From positions 30,982 through 94,981 of the forward strand of contig NZ_LQPJ01000100.1 in the NCBI RefSeq assembly GCF_002101785.1: a DNA stretch of 64,000 nucleotides. Direction: 5' to 3'. The translations under genes and the position numbers were made by a program. Below, piece by piece: positions 25,754 through 34,272 of the stretch (position 1 is its first letter; the number at the start of each line of letters is the position of its first letter). A model generated the notes under the pieces. The model had not been told where the DNA came from, did not search any database, and worked only from the letters and a program-made list of their open reading frames with translations. Source of the stretch: Mycobacterium palustre. GTDB taxonomy: Bacteria > Actinomycetota > Actinomycetes > Mycobacteriales > Mycobacteriaceae.

Positions 25754-27160
25754 ATGACCACGACACAGGAACGACCCGTCGAACGGCGGGGCTTGGTTCA
25801 GCAGCTCACCGCGCTGTGCGTCCGGTACGTCGAACGCCTCATGCCCGACCCGTACCTGTTCGCGGTCATCCTCACGCTCATCGTGGTCGCGCTCGTCGCG
25901 CTGCTCGTGCGGGGCGCGACGCCCGCCGGCATCCTCAAGGCGTGGTACGGCGGGGTTTGGGGAGCCCAGAACATCTACACCTTCGCCTTTCAGATGGTGC
26001 TCGTCCTGGTGACCGGTTACACGCTGGCCGAGGCGCCCGTACTCAAGCGGGCCATCATCCGCGTCGCGAGCAAGCCGGCAAACCAGGTGCAGGGTGCGTT
26101 GCTGTGTTTCGGTGTCAGCACCGCGTTTTCGCTCCTGAACTGGGGGCTGGGCCTGGTCGCGGGGGCCCTGGTCGCGCGGCAGATGGCGAAACGGCTCTCC
26201 GGCGCGCATTTCGGTTACCTCATCGCGACCGGGTTCATGGGGTACATCGTCTGGACCCAGGGCCTGTCGTCGTCGATCGCGCTCGCCAACACCGATACGT
26301 CCAGCCCCATCAACGTGATTCACAAGATGACCGGAATGACGGTGCCGTTGACGCTGACGGTTCTCCAGCCCTACAACGTGGTCGCCGTGCTAGTCATGGT
26401 CGGGCTGCTCGCCGTCGCCATCTGGCGGATGGAACCCAAGCAGGGCCTCGAGCCCGACCCGGCGGTCTTCGAGGAGGAGCCGGAAGCGGCCGCGCCCACC
26501 GGCAAGCCGACGTTCGCCGAGCGGCTGGAAAACCTGTGGATCCTCAACGTCCTCGTCTTCGCCGCGGGCATCACGTACTTCGTGCTGAGCGGCTTCGCCC
26601 TCAACATCTCGTCGATGATCATGCTGTTCACCGTCACCAGCGCCCTGCTGCACCGCACGCCGATTCGCTTCATCCGCGCGTTCTCGAACGCCGCACGGGT
26701 GTCCGGCCCCCTGCTGCTGCAATACCCGCTGTACGGCGGGATCGTCGGGCTGCTGGGGTACCTGCCCACCGGCTCCGGCAAGGCGCTGCAGACGGTGCTC
26801 GCCGAGGCGGTGGTGCGGGGGGCGGACCAGTACACGCTGCCGTTTTTGACCTTCGTCGGTTCGGTCCTGATCTCGTTGTTCGTGCCCTCCGGCGGCGGCC
26901 ACTGGGCGGTGCAGGGGCCGATCGCGGTCGGTTCGGCGGTGGCCATCGGCCAACACTCGGCCGGCTACCTCGGGCTGATGTCGATGTCGGTCGCGATCGG
27001 CGAGGGCGTCGCGAACATGATCCAGCCGTTTTGGCTGCTGCCGGTGCTCGCCATCGCAAAGCTGAATGTCCGTCAGGTGATGGGCTTTACGGTCATCGCG
27101 TTCCTGATCGGTTTCGGGGTGGCCGGCGCCGCGGTGCTCATCGCCCCGCATGTGCTTTGA
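25754..27160 (+). CDS. Short-chain fatty acid transporter, AtoE family
   Basis: 468 aa polytopic inner-membrane protein of the AtoE/TIGR00366 family, about 12 hydrophobic segments. Family sequences include MPDPYLFAVILTLIV near the start, FQMVLVLVTGYTLAEAP, FSLLNWGLGLVAGAL, SGGGHWAVQGPI and ANMIQPFWLLPVLAI. ATG 25754 has GAAGGAAA upstream. The family imports acetoacetate, butyrate or other short organic acids. The next gene starts 7 bases after its stop, so the two are almost surely co-transcribed. Confidence 0.87.
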   Translation: MTTTQERPVERRGLVQQLTALCVRYVERLMPDPYLFAVILTLIVVALVALLVRGATPAGILKAWYGGVWGAQNIYTFAFQMVLVLVTGYTLAEAPVLKRAIIRVASKPANQVQGALLCFGVSTAFSLLNWGLGLVAGALVARQMAKRLSGAHFGYLIATGFMGYIVWTQGLSSSIALANTDTSSPINVIHKMTGMTVPLTLTVLQPYNVVAVLVMVGLLAVAIWRMEPKQGLEPDPAVFEEEPEAAAPTGKPTFAERLENLWILNVLVFAAGITYFVLSGFALNISSMIMLFTVTSALLHRTPIRFIRAFSNAARVSGPLLLQYPLYGGIVGLLGYLPTGSGKALQTVLAEAVVRGADQYTLPFLTFVGSVLISLFVPSGGGHWAVQGPIAVGSAVAIGQHSAGYLGLMSMSVAIGEGVANMIQPFWLLPVLAIAKLNVRQVMGFTVIAFLIGFGVAGAAVLIAPHVL

Positions 27161-27167
27161 TGCCCGG

Positions 27168-28745
27168 ATGACCCGGCGTCGCTCCCCCACCGCCCGGGTG
27201 GCCGCCGCGTACCGCAGGATCGCCGAGGTCGACCGGCCCGAAGTATGGATCACCCTGCGCCAAGAGGCCGACGCACTCGCCGATGCCGCCGAGGTCGAGC
27301 GGCGGATCGCGGCGGGCGAAAACCTGCCACTCGCCGGACTGGTAATCGCCGTGAAGGACAACATCGACGTCGCGGGCCTGCCCACCACCGCGGGGTGCCC
27401 CGAGTTCGCCTACCGGCCCACTGTCACCGCCGCCGCCGTCGACCGGCTCCGCTCCGCCGGGGCGGTGATCCTGGGCAAGACCAACCTCGACCAGTTCGGC
27501 ACCGGGCTCGTCGGCACCCGCAGTCCCTATGGGGCCGTGCGCAATTCCCGCGACCCGCGCCTCGTCGCCGGGGGCTCCAGCTCCGGTTCCGCGGTGGCCG
27601 TCGCGCTGGGCATCGCCGACGTCGGCGTCGGCACCGACACCGCGGGATCGGTTCGCGTTCCCGCCGCGCTCAACGGCATCGTCGGGATCAAGCCCACCCT
27701 CGGAATCGTCCCGACGCACGGTGTGGTCCCGGCGTGCGCCAGCTTCGACGCCGTCTCGGTGCTCGCGGCAGACCTCGGCACGGCCAGCGCCGCGGCCGCG
27801 GCGATGGCCGGCCCCGATTCCCGCGACCCGCGCAGCCGCGCCTGGCCCGCCGACGTTCGGCTCGCCGCCCCCAGCGCGCCCCGGGTCGCGATCCCCCAGT
27901 CCGCCAACCTGGCCGCGCTGAGCGACGCCTACCGGCGGGCGTTCGAAACGAGCGTCGCCCGGGCGGCCGAGGCGGGGCTGACCGTCGAGCCTCTCGACAT
28001 CTCGGTGCTGCTCGACGCGGCCCTGCTGCTCTATGACGGCGCGTTCGTCGCCGAGCGCTACGCCGCCGTCGGAAAATTCCTCGCGACCCGGCCGGCGGGA
28101 GCGGATCCCGTTGTGGCGTCGATCATTTCGGGTGGATGCGCGGTCACCGGCCCCGCGTTCGCCGCCGATCTGGATGCGCTGGCACGCGCGCGGGCCGAGG
28201 CCGGCAGGCTCCTCGACGGTTTCGACGCGTTGCTGTTGCCCAGCACCACCGAACATCCCACGCTGGACGAGGTGCGGGCCGACCCGTATTCGATCAACCG
28301 CCGCATGGGCACCTACACCAATTTCGGCAACCTGCTCGACATGGCCGCGGTCGCCGTGCCCGGCGCGCCGACGGCCACCGGCGCTCCGTTCGGGGTGACG
28401 GTCGTCGTGCCGGCTTTCGCCGACCAGGTCGCCGTCGACATCGCCGCGCGGCTGAGCGGCACGACGCCGGCGTTGCTGACGCAAACCGGTTGCGACGTCG
28501 TGCTATTCGGTGCGCAGGCGACGACGCGGCAGCTGCTCGAAGGGCTCGGCGCCCGCTACGCCGGACGGGTCGGCGCCACGGCTGCCGGCGCGCCCCGGGG
28601 CGACCTGTTCCGCGTCTCCGAGGCCGGCCTGGGCCGCCTGGTGGCGTCACTTCCGGCGCCCGCCACGGTCGGCCGGTTCGCACTCGACGACGCGCGCAGC
28701 GCCATCGGGTTGACGGCCGCCCCGTCACATCCACAGCTTGGCTAG
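27168..28745 (+). CDS. atzF: Allophanate hydrolase (AtzF-like) amidase
   Basis: 525 aa amidase-signature enzyme. The Ser-cisSer-Lys triad is visible: Lys in AVKDNIDVAG (about residue 66), the serine run in AGGSSSGSAVAVA, and the nucleophile in GTDTAGSVRVPAA. The C-terminal AtzF domain is present (LFRVSEAGLGRLVASLP) but ends early, without the usual closing GGWRAYL segment, overlapping the convergent lipoprotein gene by 21 bases. AtzF hydrolyses allophanate to CO2 and ammonia; no urea carboxylase or biuret hydrolase is adjacent, so another amide linked to the transported acid is possible. Confidence 0.78.
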   Translation: MTRRRSPTARVAAAYRRIAEVDRPEVWITLRQEADALADAAEVERRIAAGENLPLAGLVIAVKDNIDVAGLPTTAGCPEFAYRPTVTAAAVDRLRSAGAVILGKTNLDQFGTGLVGTRSPYGAVRNSRDPRLVAGGSSSGSAVAVALGIADVGVGTDTAGSVRVPAALNGIVGIKPTLGIVPTHGVVPACASFDAVSVLAADLGTASAAAAAMAGPDSRDPRSRAWPADVRLAAPSAPRVAIPQSANLAALSDAYRRAFETSVARAAEAGLTVEPLDISVLLDAALLLYDGAFVAERYAAVGKFLATRPAGADPVVASIISGGCAVTGPAFAADLDALARARAEAGRLLDGFDALLLPSTTEHPTLDEVRADPYSINRRMGTYTNFGNLLDMAAVAVPGAPTATGAPFGVTVVVPAFADQVAVDIAARLSGTTPALLTQTGCDVVLFGAQATTRQLLEGLGARYAGRVGATAAGAPRGDLFRVSEAGLGRLVASLPAPATVGRFALDDARSAIGLTAAPSHPQLG

Positions 28746-29816
28746 CGCGTCGGCGAGGGATTCGGGGTCCTGCTTGTCGGTGTTGCAGGTGACGGCCAGG
28801 GCCGTGTGGCGATCCCTGCTCACGCGGAACGCCGTGACGAATCCGGCCCAGGCGCCGTCGTGGTCGAGCTTGCCGTCGGCCAGCAAATAGATGCCCGCGC
28901 CGTAGCGGTCCGCGCCGCCCGGCTCGGTCGGCACCGCCCCGGCGAGTTGGGCGTCGCGCAGCCGCGAGCCGCCCACCCGGCCGGTCCGGTAGTTGTCCGC
29001 CCAGGCCACCAGCTCGCGGGGGGTGGTCTGAATCCCGCCGTCGCCCACCTGCTCCCACAGGGATTCGGTCGGGCGGTAGCCGCCGGTGACCTTTTCGTAC
29101 GCGACGGCCTTGTCGGGGATCGGGCCGGTGGGATCCAGCACCATGGCCAGGCCGAGCGGCCGAAAGACCCGCTCGGCGAGGAAGCGCGGCAGCGGTTCTC
29201 CCGCGACCCGGCGGACGACCTCGCCGAGCAGCAGGTAGTTGGAGTTGGAGTACTCGAACGCCGAACCGGGCTGGAATTCCAGCTTCGGCACGGCGGCGAG
29301 GGCCCGCAGGGCCTGCTCCTGGCTGGTGCGGTCGCCGATTTGGAAACCCTGCGCCTCGAGCAGCCCCACGTACTCGGGGATGCCGCTTGTCTGGTGCATC
29401 AGTTGCCCGACGTCGACGCCGGCGCCCCACGCCGGCAGCTCGGGCAGGTACCGGGAGATGGGGTCGTCGAGGGCCAGCTTCCCCTCGTCCACGAGCAGCA
29501 GCAGCGCGGTCGCGGTGAATTGCTTGGAGACCGACGCGATGTCGAACACCGTGCGCGGGGTGATCGCGGTGCTGGCCGACATGTCCGCGACGCCGCGAAC
29601 CCCCGTCCAGGCCACGTTGCCGTCGACGCCCACCGCCGCCGAACATCCCGGCGCATGAGCCTTGACGTTGTCGTCCAGCACCTTCTGGCTGTCACGCGCC
29701 TTAACGTCGGCCTGACCCGTCGTGCCGGAGGAGGCGGCGCCGGGCGCTGCGGGATGGCCACCGCCGCAGGCGCCCACCACCAGCACGGCCACCGCGACCA
29801 GTGACGCCCGTATCAT
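28725..29816 (-). CDS. Beta-lactamase-fold serine hydrolase, lipoprotein
   Basis: 363 aa lipoprotein of the class C beta-lactamase/penicillin-binding superfamily. The start at 29816 gives a short signal with lipobox VGAC (C17), so the mature protein is membrane-anchored outside the cell. Catalytic motifs: S-V-S-K in DIASVSKQFTATAL, Y-S-N in FEYSNSNYLLLGEV, and HDGAWAG as the third box. It may be an esterase or D,D-peptidase rather than a true beta-lactamase. A longer frame upstream reaches 30092 but would bury the signal peptide. It diverges from the SRPBCC gene. Confidence 0.85.
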   Translation of the reverse strand: MIRASLVAVAVLVVGACGGGHPAAPGAASSGTTGQADVKARDSQKVLDDNVKAHAPGCSAAVGVDGNVAWTGVRGVADMSASTAITPRTVFDIASVSKQFTATALLLLVDEGKLALDDPISRYLPELPAWGAGVDVGQLMHQTSGIPEYVGLLEAQGFQIGDRTSQEQALRALAAVPKLEFQPGSAFEYSNSNYLLLGEVVRRVAGEPLPRFLAERVFRPLGLAMVLDPTGPIPDKAVAYEKVTGGYRPTESLWEQVGDGGIQTTPRELVAWADNYRTGRVGGSRLRDAQLAGAVPTEPGGADRYGAGIYLLADGKLDHDGAWAGFVTAFRVSRDRHTALAVTCNTDKQDPESLADALAKLWM

Positions 29817-29913
29817 GCTGTCCCACAACATGCATGAATGATCGCGTCCCGATCGCCGTCCCCGCAGCGGAATCGCGTTTTGCGCCGCGGCGGCGGGCGG
29901 TAGGGTACGCGGC

Positions 29914-30384
29914 ATGCCGGGTAGGAAGTTCTCGTTCGAAATCAACCGGACCAGCAGCGCGCCCGCCGCCGCGTTGTTTCGGCTGGCGACCGACGGCGCC
30001 AACTGGTCGAAGTGGGCGAAGCCGATCGTCGTCCAGTCGAGTTGGGCGCGCCACGGCGATCCGGCACCGGGCGGTGTCGGCGCCATCCGCAAGGTCGGGA
30101 TGTGGCCGGTGCTGGTCCAGGAGGAGACCGTCGCATACGAGCAGGATCGCCGCCACGCCTACCGGCTGATCGCGCCGTCGACCCCGGCCAAGGGCTACTC
30201 GGCCGAGGTAATCTTCACGCCAAAGCCCAACGGGGGCACAGACATTCGCTGGACCGGCTCGTTCACCGAGGGCGTGCGGGGGACCGGCCCCCTGATGCGG
30301 GCCGCGCTCGGCGGCGCCGTGCGGTTCTTCTCCGGCCGGTTGGTGCGCGCGGCCGAGCGTGAGTCGAGCGCCCCGCGGCAGTAA
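29914..30384 (+). CDS. SRPBCC/polyketide cyclase-like protein
   Basis: 156 aa START-like fold protein: a first strand with FSFEINRTSSAPAAALFRL, the helix WSKWAKPI, then alternating strands (GAIRKVGMWPVLVQEETVAY, AEVIFTPKPNGGTDIRWTG) and a C-terminal helix. Such proteins bind hydrophobic ligands; catalytic residues cannot be assigned. Monocistronic by position. Confidence 0.72.
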   Translation: MPGRKFSFEINRTSSAPAAALFRLATDGANWSKWAKPIVVQSSWARHGDPAPGGVGAIRKVGMWPVLVQEETVAYEQDRRHAYRLIAPSTPAKGYSAEVIFTPKPNGGTDIRWTGSFTEGVRGTGPLMRAALGGAVRFFSGRLVRAAERESSAPRQ

Positions 30385-30413
30385 AACCGTTGATGCCCAA
30401 GGGTTTTAGGGGG

Positions 30414-30722
30414 CTAGGGGTCGTTGGCCTGCTGCTCGTCCAGTTGAGCTTGCTGCATCCCCTGCTCGAATTGCTGCTCGGCCTGCTCGTTTTGCAACTC
30501 GGCCTGCTGCTGGGCCTGCAGCATCTGTTGCAGTTGGGCCTGCTCGGTATCGGTGTCGGTGTCGGTGGCGAAGGGGCCGTGCGCCGGGGTGGGCAGCGCC
30601 ACGGTGGCCTGTGAGGCATCAGGGCACGCCACATTGGAAAGCGCGAACGACGCCAGCGCCGCGGCCCCGGCGACGGTGAGCCGGAAAGTGGGTGACCGCC
30701 GGCGGTGAAGTGTGGACAGCAT
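30414..30722 (-). CDS. Small secreted glutamine-rich protein
   Basis: 102 aa. N-terminal signal sequence with a basic start (HRRRS) and hydrophobic core up to about residue 30, followed by a cysteine at 33. The C-terminal half is dominated by Gln, Glu and Ala (AQLQQMLQAQQQAELQNEQ and onward), predicting one continuous amphipathic helix or coiled coil, after a run of alternating Thr-Asp. No recognised family. Composition differs strongly from neighbours, but codon use is normal. Confidence 0.6.
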   Translation of the reverse strand: MLSTLHRRRSPTFRLTVAGAAALASFALSNVACPDASQATVALPTPAHGPFATDTDTDTEQAQLQQMLQAQQQAELQNEQAEQQFEQGMQQAQLDEQQANDP

Positions 30723-30845
30723 GCTTCATGCTTGCGCGGCGCGCTAGCTGTCACCTTTGCAGCGCCTATCGCCCGAATGTGAAATCAGCCGTTGCAGCGT
30801 CGTTCGACGGTTGTCGCGGCGGCCCAAACTCGTAGGCTTGCGTGA

Positions 30846-32407
30846 GTGATCGATGTCGTCGTCGCGGGCGCCGGCCCGAACGGGCTGATGCTCGCCGGCG
30901 AGCTCGGGCTGGCCCGGATCCGCTCGGTGGTGTTGGATCCGCTGCCGGGGCCCAATCCGGGCCGGCGCGCCAACGGCATTGTGGGACAAGCGGTTCGGTT
31001 GCTGGACCACCGCGGACTGTATGGCCCGCTGGCGCAGACCGACGACCCGCCGCGGCCCAACCCGCGCGCGATGTTCGCCGCGTTCCCGCTCGATCTGACG
31101 CTGGTTGCGGACCCGCAAGTGTTCCTGCTGCCGGTTCAGCAGCCCAGGCTGGTTCGCGTCTTCGCGGACCGCGCGCGCGAGCATGGCGCGACATTCGTTG
31201 GGGCCACAGGCTAACCGGCTTCGGCCAGCACGACGAGGCCGTCACCGTCGAAGTCACCGGCCCCGAGGGGCCCTACGTTCTGACGGCCAGGTATCTGATC
31301 GGCGCCGACGGGGGCACCAGCACGACACGCAAGTTGGCCGGCATCGATTTCCCCGGGATGTCGTCGCACGACTTGGTCGCGCGGCTCGGGTTCGGCGTGC
31401 TACCGCCCGACAAATGGATCGACCCGCACGGCGGCGGCCCGGACATCCCCGGATTCGGCCGCGTGCCGCCCCTGCAGTTCCACCGCGCGGACCACGGCGT
31501 CTTCGCCTACGGGGCGCTCGGCGGCCGGGCGGCGGTGATCGTCTTCGAACTCGACAGGGCGGCCCGCGAAGAACCGCCAGACGAACCCGCGGACGAGCCG
31601 CCGATGAGCCTGGCCGAACTCGAGGCCAGCGCCAAGCGCGTGCTGGGCGCCGACGTGCCGCTGCGACCCGTATCCCCCGACGCGCCGTTGGATCTGCGCC
31701 GGTTCTTTGGGATCAATTCCCGGCTGGTCTCCCGATTCCGAGCGGGACGGGTGATCGTGCTCGGCGACGCCGCGCACGTCCACTCCCCCATGGGCGGGCC
31801 GGGCCTCAACCTCGGGCTGCAGGACGCGGCGAACCTCGGCTGGAAGCTGGCCGCCGTGCTCCACGGCCGCGTCCCGGCGGCGCTGCTCGACACCTACGAG
31901 GCCGAACGCCGGCCCGCCGCCGAGCGGGTCATCATGCACAGCCGGGCCCAGCTGGCCCTGGTCCGGCCCGGGCCGGAGGTCACCGCGCTGCGCCAACTAT
32001 TCGCCGAACTTCTCACCGACCCGAAGGTCGTCGAACGGCTCAGCGATGTGATATCGGGGGCCGAAAACCGTTACGCGACAATCGATGACGCGCACCCGCT
32101 GGCAGGGCGCTGGGTGCCGGACTTCGGGATCGAAAACGCCGGCGGCACAAGGCGAATCGCCGAGCTCGCCCGCGACGGGCGGCCGCTGCTCGTCGATTTC
32201 ACCAACGGGGGCGCCGCGGCGCAGGCGGTGGCGGATGTGGCCGGCGAGCTCACCGTCGCCGCGGGACGGCCCGTCGGCGACGTGCCGGCCACCGCCGTGC
32301 TGGTCCGACCCGACGGTTACGTGGCGTGGGCGTCGTCCGCGCTCACCCCGGGCGCCGACGAACTGAAGAAGTTACGGGGCGCGCTGGCACGCTGGTTCGG
32401 CATCTGA
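30846..32407 (+). pseudogene. FAD-dependent aromatic monooxygenase broken by a frameshift
   Basis: Flavoprotein monooxygenase of the phenol hydroxylase/rifampicin monooxygenase-like group. Frame 1 (30846-31214) has the dinucleotide motif VVVAGAGPNGLMLAGEL and stops at TAA; the following frame carries GADGGTSTTRKLAG, GDAAHVHSPMGGPGLNLG and a C-terminal thioredoxin-like region to 32407. The switch lies near 31191-31193, where one missing base would restore a continuous GATIRWGHRL. Both halves are otherwise intact, so the damage is recent or an assembly error. If real, the enzyme is lost. Confidence 0.8.
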
Positions 32408-32426
32408 GCCGCGGGCCGTTCGGCCG

Positions 32427-33590
32427 CTACGTGGAGCCTTTCTCGCTTTCGTACTTCTTGGCCATGTGCTCGATGGCCTGCAGCTGCGTCTGCGCGAGAT
32501 CGTCGCGCACCTGACCGGCGCGCGCGGCGGCATCCAGCGTCGGTTGGGCCTGCCCCTGGAAGTGCGGCATCACCTCGGCGGCGAACAGTTCGGCGGAGCG
32601 CTTGGTGGCGGCCGGGTTGGCCCACTCGTGGCCCATCTGCAGGAAGCAGCCGAAGCCGCCGGACTGATCCCAGAGCCGCTGCACCTGCGCCCGCGCCCGC
32701 TCCGGGGTGCCGATCACGCCGGCGCCGTTGTCGTTGATGATGTCGATCATCTCGTCGAGCTGTTCGCCCGGCATGGTCATCTGGGGGAAGGCCGCCACCT
32801 TTTGGAAGTAGCGGAACCACGGCTCGATACCGAATTTGACGTCGGCGCGGGCCTGTTCGTCCGTCTCCGCGATATGCATCGGCCCGACCAGGCTCCAGTT
32901 CTTGCGGTCGACGCGGGTGCCGAAGGCCGCGGCGCGCTCCTCGGCGATGCCCCAGTGGTAGGCCAGCGCGTCGAAGCCCTCGACGATCAGCGTCGCCCCG
33001 ATGGACAGCAGCCCGATGCCGTGCTTCCCGGCCAGCCGCGCGCCGGTGGGCGAGGCTACCGCGGCGACGGCCAGCGGGATGCCGCCGTCGGAGTAGGGCG
33101 CCAGTTGCAACTTCGCGTCGAAGAGCTGGTGCGTGGCCGTCTTGGCGGTCACGGTCTCGCCGGCCAGCAACCGGACGACGATGTCGAGGTTCGTCTCGAG
33201 CAGCTCTCGGGTATCGGTCGGGGTGAGCCCGATCATCGAGGAATCGGTAGGCAGCGATCCGGGGCCCATGCCGCCGATCACGCGGCCGTGGGTGAGATGG
33301 TCCAGCAGCATCAGCCGGTCGGCCACCCACAGCGGGTTGTGGTAGGCGAGCGAGATGACGCCGGTGCCGAACCGGATCCGCTTGGCGCGTTCCGCGGCGG
33401 CCGCGATGAAAACCTCTGGGGAGCTGATGATTTCGCTGCCGGCGGAGTGATGTTCGCCCAGCCAGACTTCGTCGAAGCCGAGGGCGTCGAGGTGCTCGAT
33501 GAACTCCAGGTCACGTTGCAGGGCCAGCGTGGGGTTGGTGCCGGCCCGGTGGAACGGGGCGATGAAATATCCAAACCTGAGCTTGGCCAT
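32427..33590 (-). CDS. LLM-class flavin-dependent oxidoreductase (luciferase-like)
   Basis: 387 aa bacterial-luciferase-like TIM-barrel enzyme using FMNH2 or F420. N-terminal MAKLRFGYFIAPFHRAG, then GFDEVWLGEHHSAGSEIISSP, which matches the long-chain monooxygenase branch, and LDHLTHGRVIGGMGPGSLP for the phosphate loop. The ATG at 33590 (GGGGA upstream) is preferred to an in-frame start 42 bases earlier. Substrate unknown; terpenoid or long-chain oxidation is suggested by the subfamily. It is separated from the lipoprotein gene upstream by a terminator-like hairpin. Confidence 0.83.
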   Translation of the reverse strand: MAKLRFGYFIAPFHRAGTNPTLALQRDLEFIEHLDALGFDEVWLGEHHSAGSEIISSPEVFIAAAAERAKRIRFGTGVISLAYHNPLWVADRLMLLDHLTHGRVIGGMGPGSLPTDSSMIGLTPTDTRELLETNLDIVVRLLAGETVTAKTATHQLFDAKLQLAPYSDGGIPLAVAAVASPTGARLAGKHGIGLLSIGATLIVEGFDALAYHWGIAEERAAAFGTRVDRKNWSLVGPMHIAETDEQARADVKFGIEPWFRYFQKVAAFPQMTMPGEQLDEMIDIINDNGAGVIGTPERARAQVQRLWDQSGGFGCFLQMGHEWANPAATKRSAELFAAEVMPHFQGQAQPTLDAAARAGQVRDDLAQTQLQAIEHMAKKYESEKGST

Positions 33591-33676
33591 GGGGATCCCC
33601 TTGCAGTCCGGTTGCGAAGAACCATAACGCAAGGCGCCCAGGGCGAGGCCCGGAAGAAAGACCCCAGGCAGAGCTC

Positions 33677-33712
33677 AGCCGGTGGGGCCAGGTCCTCGTG
33701 GCCCCACCGGCT
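33677..33712 (-). terminator. Perfect 14-bp stem-loop terminator
   Basis: AGCCGGTGGGGCCA pairs with TGGCCCCACCGGCT around an 8-base loop, with no mismatch. It lies about 47 bases after the lipoprotein gene stop and 87 bases before the LLM start on the minus strand, so it probably ends the lipoprotein transcript. There is no T-run, as is usual for intrinsic terminators in mycobacteria. Confidence 0.75.
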
Positions 33713-33758
33713 AGGGAAACAGGTCCTAGAAAGCTCGGCGCTTAACGACGACCGGTGA

Positions 33759-34151
33759 TCACGGGATGCCGCCGCAGACGTTGCCCACGCAGCCGCCACC
33801 GCCGCCCGGTCCGCCGCCGCCGCCCCCGACACCGGGGATGCTGCCTCCGCCGCCGCCGGGTCCGCCGCCACCGGTCGGGCCGCCGGGAACGCTGCCGCCC
33901 CCGCCGCCGGGTCCGCCGCCACCGGTCGGGCCGCCGGGAACGCCGCCGCCCCCGCCGCCGGGTCCGCCGCCACCGGTCGGGCCGCCCGGCTCGGTGGAGG
34001 GCGCGGGCACGACGCTGGTCGTCGTGGTGGTAGACGAAGGCGTGGTGCTGCTGCTGGCGGGCCCCTTGTTACCGCCGCCGCAACCCACCGCCAACACGAG
34101 CATGGCCGCGCCGCCGAAAAGCGCGACGGCGGTCCTAGCGTCAGATTTCAT
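33759..34151 (-). CDS. Glycine/proline repeat lipoprotein
   Basis: 130 aa lipoprotein: signal with lipobox LAVGC (C24), a Ser/Thr-rich linker (about residues 31-55) suitable for O-mannosylation, then repeats of a 17-residue unit built on PGGPTGGGGPGGGGG, ending in a short tail with two cysteines (CVGNVC). The DNA carries the unit as near-identical 51-bp repeats. Start ATG 34151; upstream codons in frame lack signal character. No function is known; the structure suggests a flexible surface-exposed stalk. Confidence 0.72.
   Translation of the reverse strand: MKSDARTAVALFGGAAMLVLAVGCGGGNKGPASSSTTPSSTTTTTSVVPAPSTEPGGPTGGGGPGGGGGGVPGGPTGGGGPGGGGGSVPGGPTGGGGPGGGGGSIPGVGGGGGGPGGGGGCVGNVCGGIP
33853..33999. 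repeat. 51-bp tandem repeats in the lipoprotein gene
   Basis: About three near-perfect copies of a 51-bp unit starting at 33853, 33904 and 33955, each beginning CCGCCGGGTCCGCCGCCACC on the + strand. Copy-to-copy differences are only one or a few bases, so the array is young or kept uniform by slippage. It encodes the 17-residue repeats in frame, so changes in copy number would alter only stalk length. Confidence 0.8.
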
Positions 34152-34272
34152 CAAAGCCCCCACTTCCCTCACACCACGCTTTACACAGTGAGGTACTCCT
34201 ACCCGGGCGTGCGCTTCCACAAACGAAACCAAACCGCCGATTATGGGACTTCGGCGAGGGGGACGGGGCTAC

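Noticed and set aside
30382..30408. Hairpin TAAAACC...GGTTTTA after the SRPBCC gene as a terminator
   Set aside because: The 7-bp AT-rich stem with a 13-base loop overlaps the stop codon and is too weak to call.
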